A stretch of 22,728 bases of DNA from Furfurilactobacillus entadae (GTDB taxonomy: Bacteria > Bacillota > Bacilli > Lactobacillales > Lactobacillaceae). This document shows, one piece after another, positions 7,350-14,014 of the stretch. Every line of letters begins with the position of its first letter. Within the stretch, counting starts at the first letter, position 1. The notes below the pieces were generated by a model. The model was not told where the DNA came from. It saw only the letters and a program-made list of their open reading frames with translations, and ran no database searches. The position numbers and the translations under genes were made by a program. Where the stretch lies: contig NZ_BQXN01000031.1 of NCBI RefSeq assembly GCF_045862745.1, positions 1 through 22,728 on the forward strand. The letters run 5' to 3'.

Positions 7350-7377
7350 TAACCCCTGTGTGAGCCCGGTGTTTTTT
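7332..7377 (+). terminator. Leader terminator T1 (attenuator)
   Basis: Stem 7332-7345 with 7358-7371 (CACCG/CGGTG base, two mismatches above, CGCAC/GTGTG top), 12-nt loop, followed by six T and then ATTTT. It lies between the leader peptide and trpX. Confidence 0.8.
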
Positions 7378-7382
7378 ATTTT

Positions 7383-7416
7383 AACGGCAGCTCGCACACG
7401 TGAGCTGCCGTTTTTT
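7383..7416 (+). terminator. Leader terminator T2
   Basis: Stem of 13 bp with one G-U (7383-7395 / 7400-7412), ACAC tetraloop, then a run of six T (7411-7416). It lies only 47 nt before the trpX start codon and 11 nt after T1. No promoter is visible between it and trpX. Confidence 0.85.
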
Positions 7417-7463
7417 CATGTTCTCACCGCCACCACCCATTTTATTCAAAGGAGTTCCTGCTT

Positions 7464-8459
7464 ATGAAACGCTTGTACAGTCTCATTGCCATTATTTTCA
7501 TTTTCCTCGGCGTCGCCTTTTTCCAAGGTAAACAGCAACAACGCGCCCAACAAAAAATTCCAACGGTTGGTGTTCTCCAACTGTTGACCCATCCGGCCCT
7601 CGATACCATCAATCGTGGAATCGACGATAGCCTGAAGGCCCACGGGTACATCCCCGGGAAGACCATTCACATTGATTTTCAAAACGCTGAGGGCGACCAA
7701 AGTAACTTGCAAACAATGAGCGCCCGTTTTGTTCATGAACAGGTCGATGTCGCGATTGGGATTGCCACCCCATCAGCTCAGGCACTAGCTAATGCGACCA
7801 CAAAGATTCCGGTTGTCTTAGGAGCTGTCACCGACCCGAAAGGTGCAAAACTCGTTCAAAACAACACGCGTCCCGGTGGCAACATCACTGGTGTTTCCGA
7901 CCAGGCACCGCTTGCTGAGCAACTCGGTTTGATCAAGAAGCTAACACCAAACCTCAAGACACTCGGGATCATTTACACGTCAAGCGACGACTCGGCAACG
8001 GCGCAATACAAGCAGTTTAAGGCCCTTTGTCAAAAGGAACACATCACCTTAAAGGCCTACTCTGTTGCGAACACCAATGACGTTAACCAGGTCTCACAAA
8101 CCATGGCTAATGAGGTGGACGCCGTGTACGTTCCGACCGACAACACGTTAGCTAGTGCGATGCAGACCCTGGTTGCCAACACTAACGCCAAGAAGATTCC
8201 GGTCTTTCCAGCCGTTGACACCATGGTTAAACAGGGCGGACTTGCCACTTACTCCGTCAACCAGTACAAGCTGGGCCGCTTAACCGGCGACATGACCGTT
8301 GCCATCTTGAAACACAAAAAGACACCAGCAACCACACCAATTGAATATGTCCGCCACGGTGACTTAACCATTAACCTCAAGGTTGCCAAACAACTGGGCA
8401 TCACCATCCCACAATCACTCATTAATGAAGCAAAGCAAAAGGGGGAACTTTACAAATGA
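7464..8459 (+). CDS. trpX: Tryptophan-type ABC transporter substrate-binding protein TrpX
   Basis: A 331-aa extracytoplasmic binding protein of the ABC_sub_bind family, the first gene of a three-gene transporter. An N-terminal hydrophobic segment (about 4-22) is followed at once by QQQRAQQK. There is no cysteine, so it is probably held by an uncleaved signal anchor rather than as a lipoprotein. The two-lobe fold shows in PTVGVLQLLTHPALD (about 33-47), IGIATPSAQALA, the VVLGAVTDPKGAKLV hinge region, GNITGVSDQ and AVYVPTDN. In Firmicutes this family with its TrpY/TrpZ partners is predicted to import tryptophan, and the Trp-containing leader supports that; related aromatic substrates remain possible. 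AAAGGAG lies 9 nt before the ATG. It overlaps trpY by 4 nt. Confidence 0.9.
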   Translation: MKRLYSLIAIIFIFLGVAFFQGKQQQRAQQKIPTVGVLQLLTHPALDTINRGIDDSLKAHGYIPGKTIHIDFQNAEGDQSNLQTMSARFVHEQVDVAIGIATPSAQALANATTKIPVVLGAVTDPKGAKLVQNNTRPGGNITGVSDQAPLAEQLGLIKKLTPNLKTLGIIYTSSDDSATAQYKQFKALCQKEHITLKAYSVANTNDVNQVSQTMANEVDAVYVPTDNTLASAMQTLVANTNAKKIPVFPAVDTMVKQGGLATYSVNQYKLGRLTGDMTVAILKHKKTPATTPIEYVRHGDLTINLKVAKQLGITIPQSLINEAKQKGELYK

Positions 8460-9358
8460 CACTCATTACATCCGCAATCGGCCAGGGGCTCTTATGGGCC
8501 ATCCTGGGTCTCGGCTTGTTCCTCACCTTTCGAATTCTCGATTTCCCCGACATGACCGTTGAAGGCACGTTTCCACTCGGTGCTGCCACCGCTGTTGCCT
8601 TGATCTATCGGGGCATGAACCCATTGTTGGCCACGCTGTGTGCGTTTCTGGTTGGGATGGGCGCCGGCCTCATCACTGGGTTACTGTACACCAAGGGCCG
8701 TATTCCCATTTTATTGGCCGGAATCCTCGTTATGACCGCCGCCTACTCCGTAAACTTACGAATCATGGGGCGCGCTAACCTGAGTCTTCTTGGGAAGTCT
8801 TCCCTCTTCAAGAACGACTTCTTAGAATCACTCCCACAGTACTTTGACGGCGTTTTTGTCGGTCTTATTGTGATCATCCTTGTTACCGGCCTACTCGTCT
8901 TCTTTCTTAACACCAACCTGGGGCAAGCATTTATCGCAACCGGTGATAACCCCACCATGGCTCGCTCCGTCGGCATCAAAACAGACCGGATGGTCATTAT
9001 GGGCCTCATGCTATCAAACGGGCTCATCGCAATGGGCGGTGCGCTTGTGGCCCAAAATAACGGCTATGCTGACGTTAACATGGGTATTGGGATCATCGTC
9101 ATTGCGCTTGCCTCGATCATCATCGGGGAAGTTGCGTTTGGTGAATTATCCCTGACCCAGCGCCTGATTGCCGTTACCCTAGGGAGTATTTTATACCGCT
9201 TTGCTTTACTGATTGTATTACAACTCAACTTCTCTGCTAACGACCTAAACTTACTATCCGCAATCATCCTCGCGCTTTGTTTATTACTACCGCGGTTCCG
9301 TCAGTTTCTCCACTTTGATCGCCTCGTTGAAAGGAGCACCCATCATGGCCACAACTAA
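8456..9358 (+). CDS. trpY: Tryptophan-type ABC transporter permease TrpY
   Basis: A 300-aa integral membrane permease of the branched-chain amino-acid/ribose type (BPD_transp_2). It has about eight or nine hydrophobic segments. The N-terminal GLGLFLTFRILDFPDMTVEGTF is typical of the permeases that pair with ABC_sub_bind proteins. The region ARSVGIKTDRMVIMGLMLSNGL (about 168-189) corresponds to the cytoplasmic coupling loop that contacts the ATPase. Its ATG overlaps the trpX stop codon (ATGA), so translation is coupled. It ends 14 nt inside trpZ. The function follows from family and operon position. Confidence 0.92.
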   Translation: MTLITSAIGQGLLWAILGLGLFLTFRILDFPDMTVEGTFPLGAATAVALIYRGMNPLLATLCAFLVGMGAGLITGLLYTKGRIPILLAGILVMTAAYSVNLRIMGRANLSLLGKSSLFKNDFLESLPQYFDGVFVGLIVIILVTGLLVFFLNTNLGQAFIATGDNPTMARSVGIKTDRMVIMGLMLSNGLIAMGGALVAQNNGYADVNMGIGIIVIALASIIIGEVAFGELSLTQRLIAVTLGSILYRFALLIVLQLNFSANDLNLLSAIILALCLLLPRFRQFLHFDRLVERSTHHGHN

Positions 9359-10124
9359 TTCTGAACCACTGCTAGAACTGAGCCACGTTTCCACCGTGGT
9401 CAACGCGCACACCGCTAACGAAACGACGATTCTAAACGACCTGAATCTGGCCATTTATCCTGGTGACTTTATCACTGTTCTTGGTTCAAATGGCGCTGGT
9501 AAGTCCACCCTCTTTAACGTTATTGGTGGCAATCTCACCGCAGATCAAGGTGACGTTTTGCTACACGGCCAATCCATTAAACATGAAAGTGAAGAACAGC
9601 GAACCCGTTTCCTCGCCCGTGTCTTCCAAGATCCTAAATTAGGAACGGCGCCCCGGATGACCGTTGCTGAAAACCTTCTGTTAGCCTCACACCGGGGCCA
9701 ACGACGGGGCCTTGTTCCTCGTCACCTCCACCGCCACATGACAGATTACAAGACGATGGCCGCCACGATGAACAACAATCTTGAAAACCGGTTAGACACG
9801 GCCGCAGGGGCCCTCTCTGGTGGACAACGGCAGGCACTCAGCTTCCTAATGGCCGTCGAGAGTAAACCTGAACTCCTTCTATTAGACGAACACACGGCAG
9901 CGTTAGATCCCAAAACATCGGAGCAATTAATGACGGCCACAAATGAACGCATCGCAGCCGATCACCTCACGTGCCTAATGATCACCCACCGGCTTGAAGA
10001 CGCCCTTAAATACGGCAACCGTCTCATCGTTTTGAATGGCGGAAAGGTCACCGTCGACGTTTCAGGTGCCGAAAAGGCTGCATTGACCCGCGAACAACTC
10101 TTTGGCTTTTTTGAAACCCTCTAA
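9345..10124 (+). CDS. trpZ: Tryptophan-type ABC transporter ATPase TrpZ
   Basis: The 259-aa ATPase of the trpXYZ transporter. It has Walker A GSNGAGKST (47-55), Q-loop FQDP (94-97), signature LSGGQ (157-161), Walker B LLLLDE (177-182) and the H-loop His215. The Walker B region reads DEHTAALD rather than the usual DEPT-ALD, a pattern I associate with this subfamily. The frame extends upstream to a TTG at 9315, but the ATG at 9345 has GAAAGGAG 8 nt before it and is the clear start. It overlaps the end of trpY by 14 nt. No intrinsic terminator follows, so some read-through into the glycosyltransferase gene is possible. Confidence 0.93.
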   Translation: MATTNSEPLLELSHVSTVVNAHTANETTILNDLNLAIYPGDFITVLGSNGAGKSTLFNVIGGNLTADQGDVLLHGQSIKHESEEQRTRFLARVFQDPKLGTAPRMTVAENLLLASHRGQRRGLVPRHLHRHMTDYKTMAATMNNNLENRLDTAAGALSGGQRQALSFLMAVESKPELLLLDEHTAALDPKTSEQLMTATNERIAADHLTCLMITHRLEDALKYGNRLIVLNGGKVTVDVSGAEKAALTREQLFGFFETL

Positions 10125-10127
10125 GCG

Positions 10128-10157
10128 TTGCTAGAACTTGCGTTTATCAGGTATCCT
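10128..10157 (+). promoter_or_regulatory. Candidate promoter of the glycosyltransferase gene
   Basis: TTGCTA (10128-10133), 18-nt spacer, TATCCT (10152-10157), about 35 nt before the start codon. Confidence 0.45.
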
Positions 10158-10191
10158 AGGGGTAAAGTTCGTTTGAAAGGACAGTTCATAA

Positions 10192-10953
10192 ATGAATCCG
10201 CTTGTTTCAATTATCATCCCCGTTCATAATGCTCGGGCAACGCTAGACCACTGCTTAGGCAGTCTCGCACGCCAAACCTACGCGAACATCGAACTTCTGC
10301 TTGTGGATGACGCCTCAACCGATGACTCCGGCACCATCTGTGCGTTCTGGGCCGCTCGTGAACCACGGATCCAGGTCTTGACCCAATCCACAAACCAAGG
10401 TGTCTCAGCTGCCCGCAACCGTGGCCTTACAACGGCAACCGGAAAATTCGTGTGTTTTGTCGACAGCGACGACTGGTGCGAACCCACCTACATTGAGCGC
10501 TTCGTTAATAACATGACGACCCATCAGGTCGCCATGGCTTGTGGTGGCTATTTTGCAGACGGCGGCCTTATCAAAGCAATTACTAACGATCCGCTCGCCC
10601 GTCAGCTTAGCCAAGAAGAACTGCTGACCGACATCATTAAGCCCAGCGGCGACATTCGTGGTTTCCTGTGGAACAAGTGCTACTCACTTAACGTTATCAA
10701 CGCGCACAACCTGCGCTTCGACACTGAGTTGGCCATGATGGAAGACCAGCTTTTCAACGTGCAGTATGCCACCACAATTGACGGAGCCTGGTACGATTCA
10801 ACACAGACGTATCATTACGTGACCTACAGTGACAGCGCTAGCCACGCTCTGTCAGCCAAGAAATTGACCAACGAGTTTGCAGCACTGGATAAAATTGACG
10901 CGGCCCTTCAAACAACGGGATTGACCGCAACACCATTTCATCCAGAACAATAA
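10192..10953 (+). CDS. Family 2 glycosyltransferase
   Basis: A 253-aa GT-A-fold glycosyltransferase. The N-terminal VSIIIPVHNA starts the nucleotide-sugar domain. VDDAS (38-42) and DSDDW (91-95) are the metal and nucleotide-binding acids, and MEDQ (183-186) provides the catalytic base region. There is no membrane segment, so it acts at the inner face of the membrane or in the cytoplasm on a lipid- or protein-linked acceptor. It ends soon after the catalytic domain and is shorter than many polysaccharide-cluster enzymes of this family. No polysaccharide, teichoic acid or flippase genes are nearby, so donor and acceptor cannot be inferred. AAAGGA lies about 9 nt before the ATG. Confidence 0.9.
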   Translation: MNPLVSIIIPVHNARATLDHCLGSLARQTYANIELLLVDDASTDDSGTICAFWAAREPRIQVLTQSTNQGVSAARNRGLTTATGKFVCFVDSDDWCEPTYIERFVNNMTTHQVAMACGGYFADGGLIKAITNDPLARQLSQEELLTDIIKPSGDIRGFLWNKCYSLNVINAHNLRFDTELAMMEDQLFNVQYATTIDGAWYDSTQTYHYVTYSDSASHALSAKKLTNEFAALDKIDAALQTTGLTATPFHPEQ

Positions 10954-10960
10954 GCATAAT

Positions 10961-11002
10961 AAATAAGGGTTCGAAATCTTAGATGATTTCGAACCCTTAT
11001 TT
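10961..11002. terminator. Bidirectional terminator after the glycosyltransferase
   Basis: A perfect 18-bp stem (10961-10978 / 10985-11002) with a 6-nt loop, AAAT on one side and ATTT on the other. It serves both convergent genes. Confidence 0.92.
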
Positions 11003-11012
11003 GATTGAAAAA

Positions 11013-11867
11013 TCATTGACCTTGCCGGTAGTAATAGCTATCAGCAGAATAATTATCAGCATTTTGAGTCCCAATAAGCCGTGGTTTGCTCGTATCAGAT
11101 TGATCTCCGGCCTTGTTTTTGACCCCAATGGGATAAGCCGCCAGATAGTAACCAAAAAGACCCTCTGGACCCACTTGCATTTCGACTCCTGATGCAGTCA
11201 TTTCCGATTTATTCATGTGGCTAGTGTATGTTGTACCATCCGGATCATTGTACTGAACCGAACCGTCAGCATGAACTGTCGCTACAGAACCAGCACCGTT
11301 CTTCCATGTTCCCACTAACGAGCTCATGTCACCATGTGCCATTGCTGCACTATCAATATCACCTGCCGCTACTAATTCTTGCGTTGAAGCAGTTTGCGTC
11401 TTTGCAGGCGCCGCTACCATGGAAGAATCCTTTGCGGCTTGTGACGTCGCTTTTGCAGTTGCTGCCACTTTTGTCGACGGTGTAACCGCACTTGATGAGC
11501 TTGCGGTTACTGTTGCTGATGAACTTGCTGACGAACCTTGCTTTTGGTGGCGGTGAGCGGACTCACCCGTCGTCTTTTTATCATCACTGGTCGTTGTTGC
11601 TTTAGCAACTTCGATACCTTTCTGTTGCTTCGCCGTTTCACGATGAAAAATCGTGTCAAACCCCTGCGTGTGTGTGACCGACAACGTGGCCCCCGCCCCC
11701 ACAACGACCAAAGCAACAACAACCATGGTGGTGATTACCGCCCATCGACGCCGTTGTGCCCGAATGACATAAAAGTCTGCCTGCCAATTTGGGTCATCCC
11801 GCCGTTGTTTGAAAAATTCATACGTATGTGGTGAACGCGTGGTTCCCCCGAAATATTTCTTAGCCAC
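11013..11867 (-). CDS. Membrane-anchored protein with DUF6287-like C-terminal domain
   Basis: A 284-aa protein. A basic cytoplasmic N-terminus (1-42, with RTRSPHTYEFF-like charge pattern and QRRRW) is followed by one membrane segment (about 43-65), a Ser/Thr/Ala/Lys-rich low-complexity linker (about 75-165) and an extracellular C-terminal domain (about 168-284). That domain contains MAHGDMSSLVGTWKNGAGSV, the kind of opening seen in DUF6287 domains of lactobacillar and streptococcal surface proteins, and later PEGLFGYYLAAYPIGV. The layout suggests a sensor-like or wall-penetrating domain on a flexible stalk. No enzymatic residues are recognisable and I assign no function. Confidence 0.75.
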   Translation of the reverse strand: MAKKYFGGTTRSPHTYEFFKQRRDDPNWQADFYVIRAQRRRWAVITTMVVVALVVVGAGATLSVTHTQGFDTIFHRETAKQQKGIEVAKATTTSDDKKTTGESAHRHQKQGSSASSSATVTASSSSAVTPSTKVAATAKATSQAAKDSSMVAAPAKTQTASTQELVAAGDIDSAAMAHGDMSSLVGTWKNGAGSVATVHADGSVQYNDPDGTTYTSHMNKSEMTASGVEMQVGPEGLFGYYLAAYPIGVKNKAGDQSDTSKPRLIGTQNADNYSADSYYYRQGQ

Positions 11868-11925
11868 TACGAACGCTCTCCAATCTTTTTTAATTATGAA
11901 ATCACAGCTTTATCAGTTGCCGCGC

Positions 11926-11975
11926 AAAAACATCAAGCACAGCTGAATGTCCGTGGTTCCCAGTTGTACTTGATG
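11926..11975 (-). terminator. Terminator of the HIT gene
   Basis: CATCAAG and ACAGCTG (11931-11945) pair with CAGTTGT and CTTGATG (11961-11975): 14 bp, one mismatch, one wobble, 15-nt loop. TTTTT follows on the minus strand (11930-11926). Confidence 0.75.
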
Positions 11976-11992
11976 CTTTCAATTATCGTTAA

Positions 11993-12376
11993 TTATTTAC
12001 GCGGCACTTTCCGCGGAATTAAGTTCCGAACGCCCCCAGACGGGACCTTCATGTCACCCTCATACCGTGGAATCAAATGAACGTGAGCATGAAAAACCGT
12101 TTGCCCAGCGTCAGCACCAAGGTTCATGCCGATGTTGTATGCATCTGGATGATACTGGTCATCAAGTTGCGCTTTCATTGCAACAACCAGTTCATCAATG
12201 GCCGCTTTTTCTTCATTGGTAAGCCCCCACCAATCCGTCGCGTGGCGCTTTGGCACGATCAATGTGTGCCCGGGGTTCACCGGATGAATATCCCAAAATG
12301 CTTTGGCCAAGTCATTTTCAATAATGATGTCCGTTTTTTCACAGAACGGACAACCAGGTTTCTGCGTTAAGTTCAT
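11993..12376 (-). CDS. HIT-family nucleotide hydrolase
   Basis: A 127-aa histidine-triad protein. HAHVH (96-100) is the catalytic triad of the HINT/HIT family, which hydrolyses nucleoside phosphoramidates and similar AMP conjugates. CPFC (9-12) is the zinc-binding pair found in many bacterial members. DIHPVNPGHTLIVPKRH (29-45) is the conserved nucleotide-binding segment. The start at 12376 has AGGGGAG 5 nt upstream. An ATG at 12391 overlaps the stop codon of the upstream gene as ATGA and would add MRGAK; it cannot be ruled out. It is co-transcribed with the unknown membrane protein before it and ends at its own terminator. Confidence 0.92.
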   Translation of the reverse strand: MNLTQKPGCPFCEKTDIIIENDLAKAFWDIHPVNPGHTLIVPKRHATDWWGLTNEEKAAIDELVVAMKAQLDDQYHPDAYNIGMNLGADAGQTVFHAHVHLIPRYEGDMKVPSGGVRNLIPRKVPRK

Positions 12377-12387
12377 TTTTGCTCCCC

Positions 12388-12993
12388 TCATTGACGGTTC
12401 ACTGACCGTGCATGGCGCCGCCGATGATTACTAATCAATAACCACAACCACAGGCAACCACTCACAAACGTTAACACTGTTGTTAAAAATTGGAACATTT
12501 GGACATTTGCTGCAAACCAGGACAACGTCTGGTTGTGATAGCGTGACGTTAGTTGATCTAACACCGTCCCACTTACAGAATTGGTCAATGAATCAACCAC
12601 CGTAGTGCTGCTTCCTAAGCCAAATGAGGATGCCTGTTGATTCACGTCTGCCGCGATGGCCGCCTTAATCGTCTTATTATTAAAGTTCAGGTCTTCACCG
12701 GCGTAAGTCTCCTGGACACCCGTCTTGAGCGTTGCTTTAATCAGTCGATCCGAAGCGATACTGCTTGGGAGGTGATTATTCGTCAGTGTGGTTACGAATT
12801 CATCATGAACCTGATTAACTACCATTGGTGACTGCACTGCTTGTGCCATGAACGGTTCACTCAAAACGGTCAACCGAACACCAAGACTCACTAGGAAAAC
12901 AAGCCCGACTAAGAAGCTTAGGAATCCGTGCGGACGACGCAATTTTTTAACGGGATCATTCGCCACTTTTGGCGGCTGACTGTGCCGGCTCAT
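12388..12993 (-). CDS. Two-TM membrane protein of unknown function
   Basis: A 201-aa protein I do not recognise. It has a short basic cytoplasmic N-terminus, a membrane segment at about residues 23-45, an outside domain of about 120 residues rich in Asn, Thr, Ser and Val without cysteines, a second membrane segment at about 165-187, and a basic tail (NHRRRHARS). The frame is open to an ATG at 13029. However, the extended -10 box (13041-13036) puts the start of transcription near that ATG, and the ATG at 12993 has AGGGA 7 nt upstream, so I chose 12993. Its stop is 11 nt before the HIT start, so the two form an operon, which may only reflect shared expression. Confidence 0.75.
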   Translation of the reverse strand: MSRHSQPPKVANDPVKKLRRPHGFLSFLVGLVFLVSLGVRLTVLSEPFMAQAVQSPMVVNQVHDEFVTTLTNNHLPSSIASDRLIKATLKTGVQETYAGEDLNFNNKTIKAAIAADVNQQASSFGLGSSTTVVDSLTNSVSGTVLDQLTSRYHNQTLSWFAANVQMFQFLTTVLTFVSGCLWLWLLISNHRRRHARSVNRQ

Positions 12994-13035
12994 CCGTGTT
13001 CCCTGTTGGTTTTCATAATCATTTTTCATAACGTC

Positions 13036-13041
13036 ATTTTA
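13036..13041 (-). promoter_or_regulatory. Extended -10 promoter element of the TM protein-HIT operon
   Basis: Minus strand TGcTAAAAT; no good -35 box. It would start the transcript about 35-40 nt before the ATG at 12993. Confidence 0.45.
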
Positions 13042-13154
13042 GCACAATTCTGATCATCCCCGATCGCTTCAAACGTTAAAAAAACCGTAAGTCACGTTGT
13101 TTAGACTGTTTATAAATTACTAATAATAACCATTACTGGAATAAGTTAATTTAA

Positions 13155-13183
13155 TTGACCTTTTAGCCGCTTGCAGTTATAGT
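13155..13183 (+). promoter_or_regulatory. Distal promoter P1 upstream of the Spx-like gene
   Basis: TTGACC (13155-13160), 17-nt spacer, TATAGT (13178-13183). Expected start near 13190, giving a leader of about 310 nt to the Spx-like gene. Confidence 0.65.
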
Positions 13184-13201
13184 GACCCTAATCCAGCATT
13201 T

Positions 13202-13215
13202 TGTAACCGGTTACT
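13202..13215. promoter_or_regulatory. cre site (CcpA operator)
   Basis: TGTAACCGGTTACT matches the cre consensus TGWAANCGNTWNCA at every fixed position except the last, and its core GTAACCGGTTAC is a perfect palindrome. It lies about 12-25 nt downstream of the start expected from P1, a roadblock-type position. Confidence 0.7.
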
Positions 13216-13418
13216 TATTTGACCCATTGCAGTTTGACGATTGTTTCGACCAATAACAACAACATCGTTGACTAAGTGCATCTATTTTCCCTAAAACGGA
13301 TATTTTTGTACACTTTCGTTATAATTTTTAAAATTTTTTTATTATCGCTAAACGTTGGTATAACAACGGTTAACCCCCTGTTACATTACTCAATTAAATA
13401 AAAACTAGCAAAATCAGT

Positions 13419-13447
13419 TTGACAGTTAATATAAATTAACTTATAGT
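13419..13447 (+). promoter_or_regulatory. Proximal promoter P2 with inverted repeat in the spacer
   Basis: TTGACA (13419-13424), 17-nt spacer, TATAGT (13442-13447): near consensus. The spacer is almost filled by AGTTAAT-ATAA-ATTAACT (13424-13441), a perfect 7-bp inverted repeat in the position of a repressor site. Confidence 0.75.
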
Positions 13448-13503
13448 TATTATCAGCAAATGGTAAACATAACAAATTCCCTGACACTCAAGGAGGACTG
13501 CAT

Positions 13504-13941
13504 ATGCTACACATTTACACGATTGGCTCATCCACTTCATGTCGCCGCGCCGTTCAATGGTTAAAGGACAACATGGTTCCTTTCAAAGAACATCCCATTG
13601 ATACGACCGCTGAGAAAACCGTTAAGGCACGTGAAAATCTTTCGCCAGACGTTTTGAAACAATTCTTAGCAGCCAGTGAAAATGGTTGTGATGAGCTGGT
13701 CGCTCCCCGCTCACTCGCAATGCAGGCGCTAAGCAAAAAAATGGACCTAACACAACTTTCACTCAAAGAAATGTTAAACGTCATTATTGATAATCCGAAA
13801 ATGCTGCGCTGGCCAATTGCGTTTGATGACACGCGAAAGGTGCTGCAGGTCGGTTTTAACGACGACGAATTTGGGACGTTTATTCCCCGTCGTCTTCGAA
13901 AACAGGAATTAAATAGTATTCTTGTCCGCTTAAACAGCTAA
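13504..13941 (+). CDS. Spx/ArsC-like protein with SxxC instead of CxxC
   Basis: A 145-aa member of the Spx/ArsC thioredoxin-like family. Spx proteins bind the alpha subunit of RNA polymerase and reprogram transcription during thiol stress. The N-terminus IYTIGSSTSCRRAVQWL aligns with the Spx active-site strand, but the first cysteine of CxxC is Ser10 and only Cys13 remains; one more Cys lies near residue 60. The C-terminal part RWPIAFDDTRKVLQVGFNDDEFGTFIPR (about 103-130) matches the Spx pattern and length. It cannot form the usual Cys10-Cys13 disulfide, so it is either a redox-insensitive Spx paralogue or works by another route. AAGGAGG lies 8 nt before the ATG. Two promoters and a cre site precede it. 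Confidence 0.88.
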   Translation: MLHIYTIGSSTSCRRAVQWLKDNMVPFKEHPIDTTAEKTVKARENLSPDVLKQFLAASENGCDELVAPRSLAMQALSKKMDLTQLSLKEMLNVIIDNPKMLRWPIAFDDTRKVLQVGFNDDEFGTFIPRRLRKQELNSILVRLNS

Positions 13942-13966
13942 TTTCCATTCCCCCTCTTGTTTACAA

Positions 13967-14013
13967 AAAAAGCACGCCACCACTGCCTGATGACCAGTGG
14001 TGACGTGCTTTTT
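13967..14013. terminator. Bidirectional terminator between Spx-like and DUF915 genes
   Basis: A 19-bp stem with one mismatch (13967-13985 / 13995-14013), 9-nt loop, A-run on the left and T-run on the right. Confidence 0.93.
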
Positions 14014-14014
14014 G

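Larger units (their letters stand above)
13030..13503. other. AT-rich regulatory region between divergent genes
   Basis: No coding frame. It holds the minus-strand -10 element (13036-13041), promoter P1, the cre site, and promoter P2 with an inverted repeat. Between 13216 and 13418 I see only a short hairpin (CGTTG/CAACG, near 13353-13368) and AT-rich sequence. No terminator separates P1 from the Spx-like gene. Confidence 0.6.

Noticed and set aside
7153..7463. T-box leader before trpXYZ
   Set aside because: There is no AGGGTGGNACCGCG-type T-box core and no matching antiterminator bulge; the terminators have different sequence.
10405..10614. Minus-strand ORF inside the glycosyltransferase
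   Set aside because: It is antisense to the catalytic motifs and has no ribosome site.
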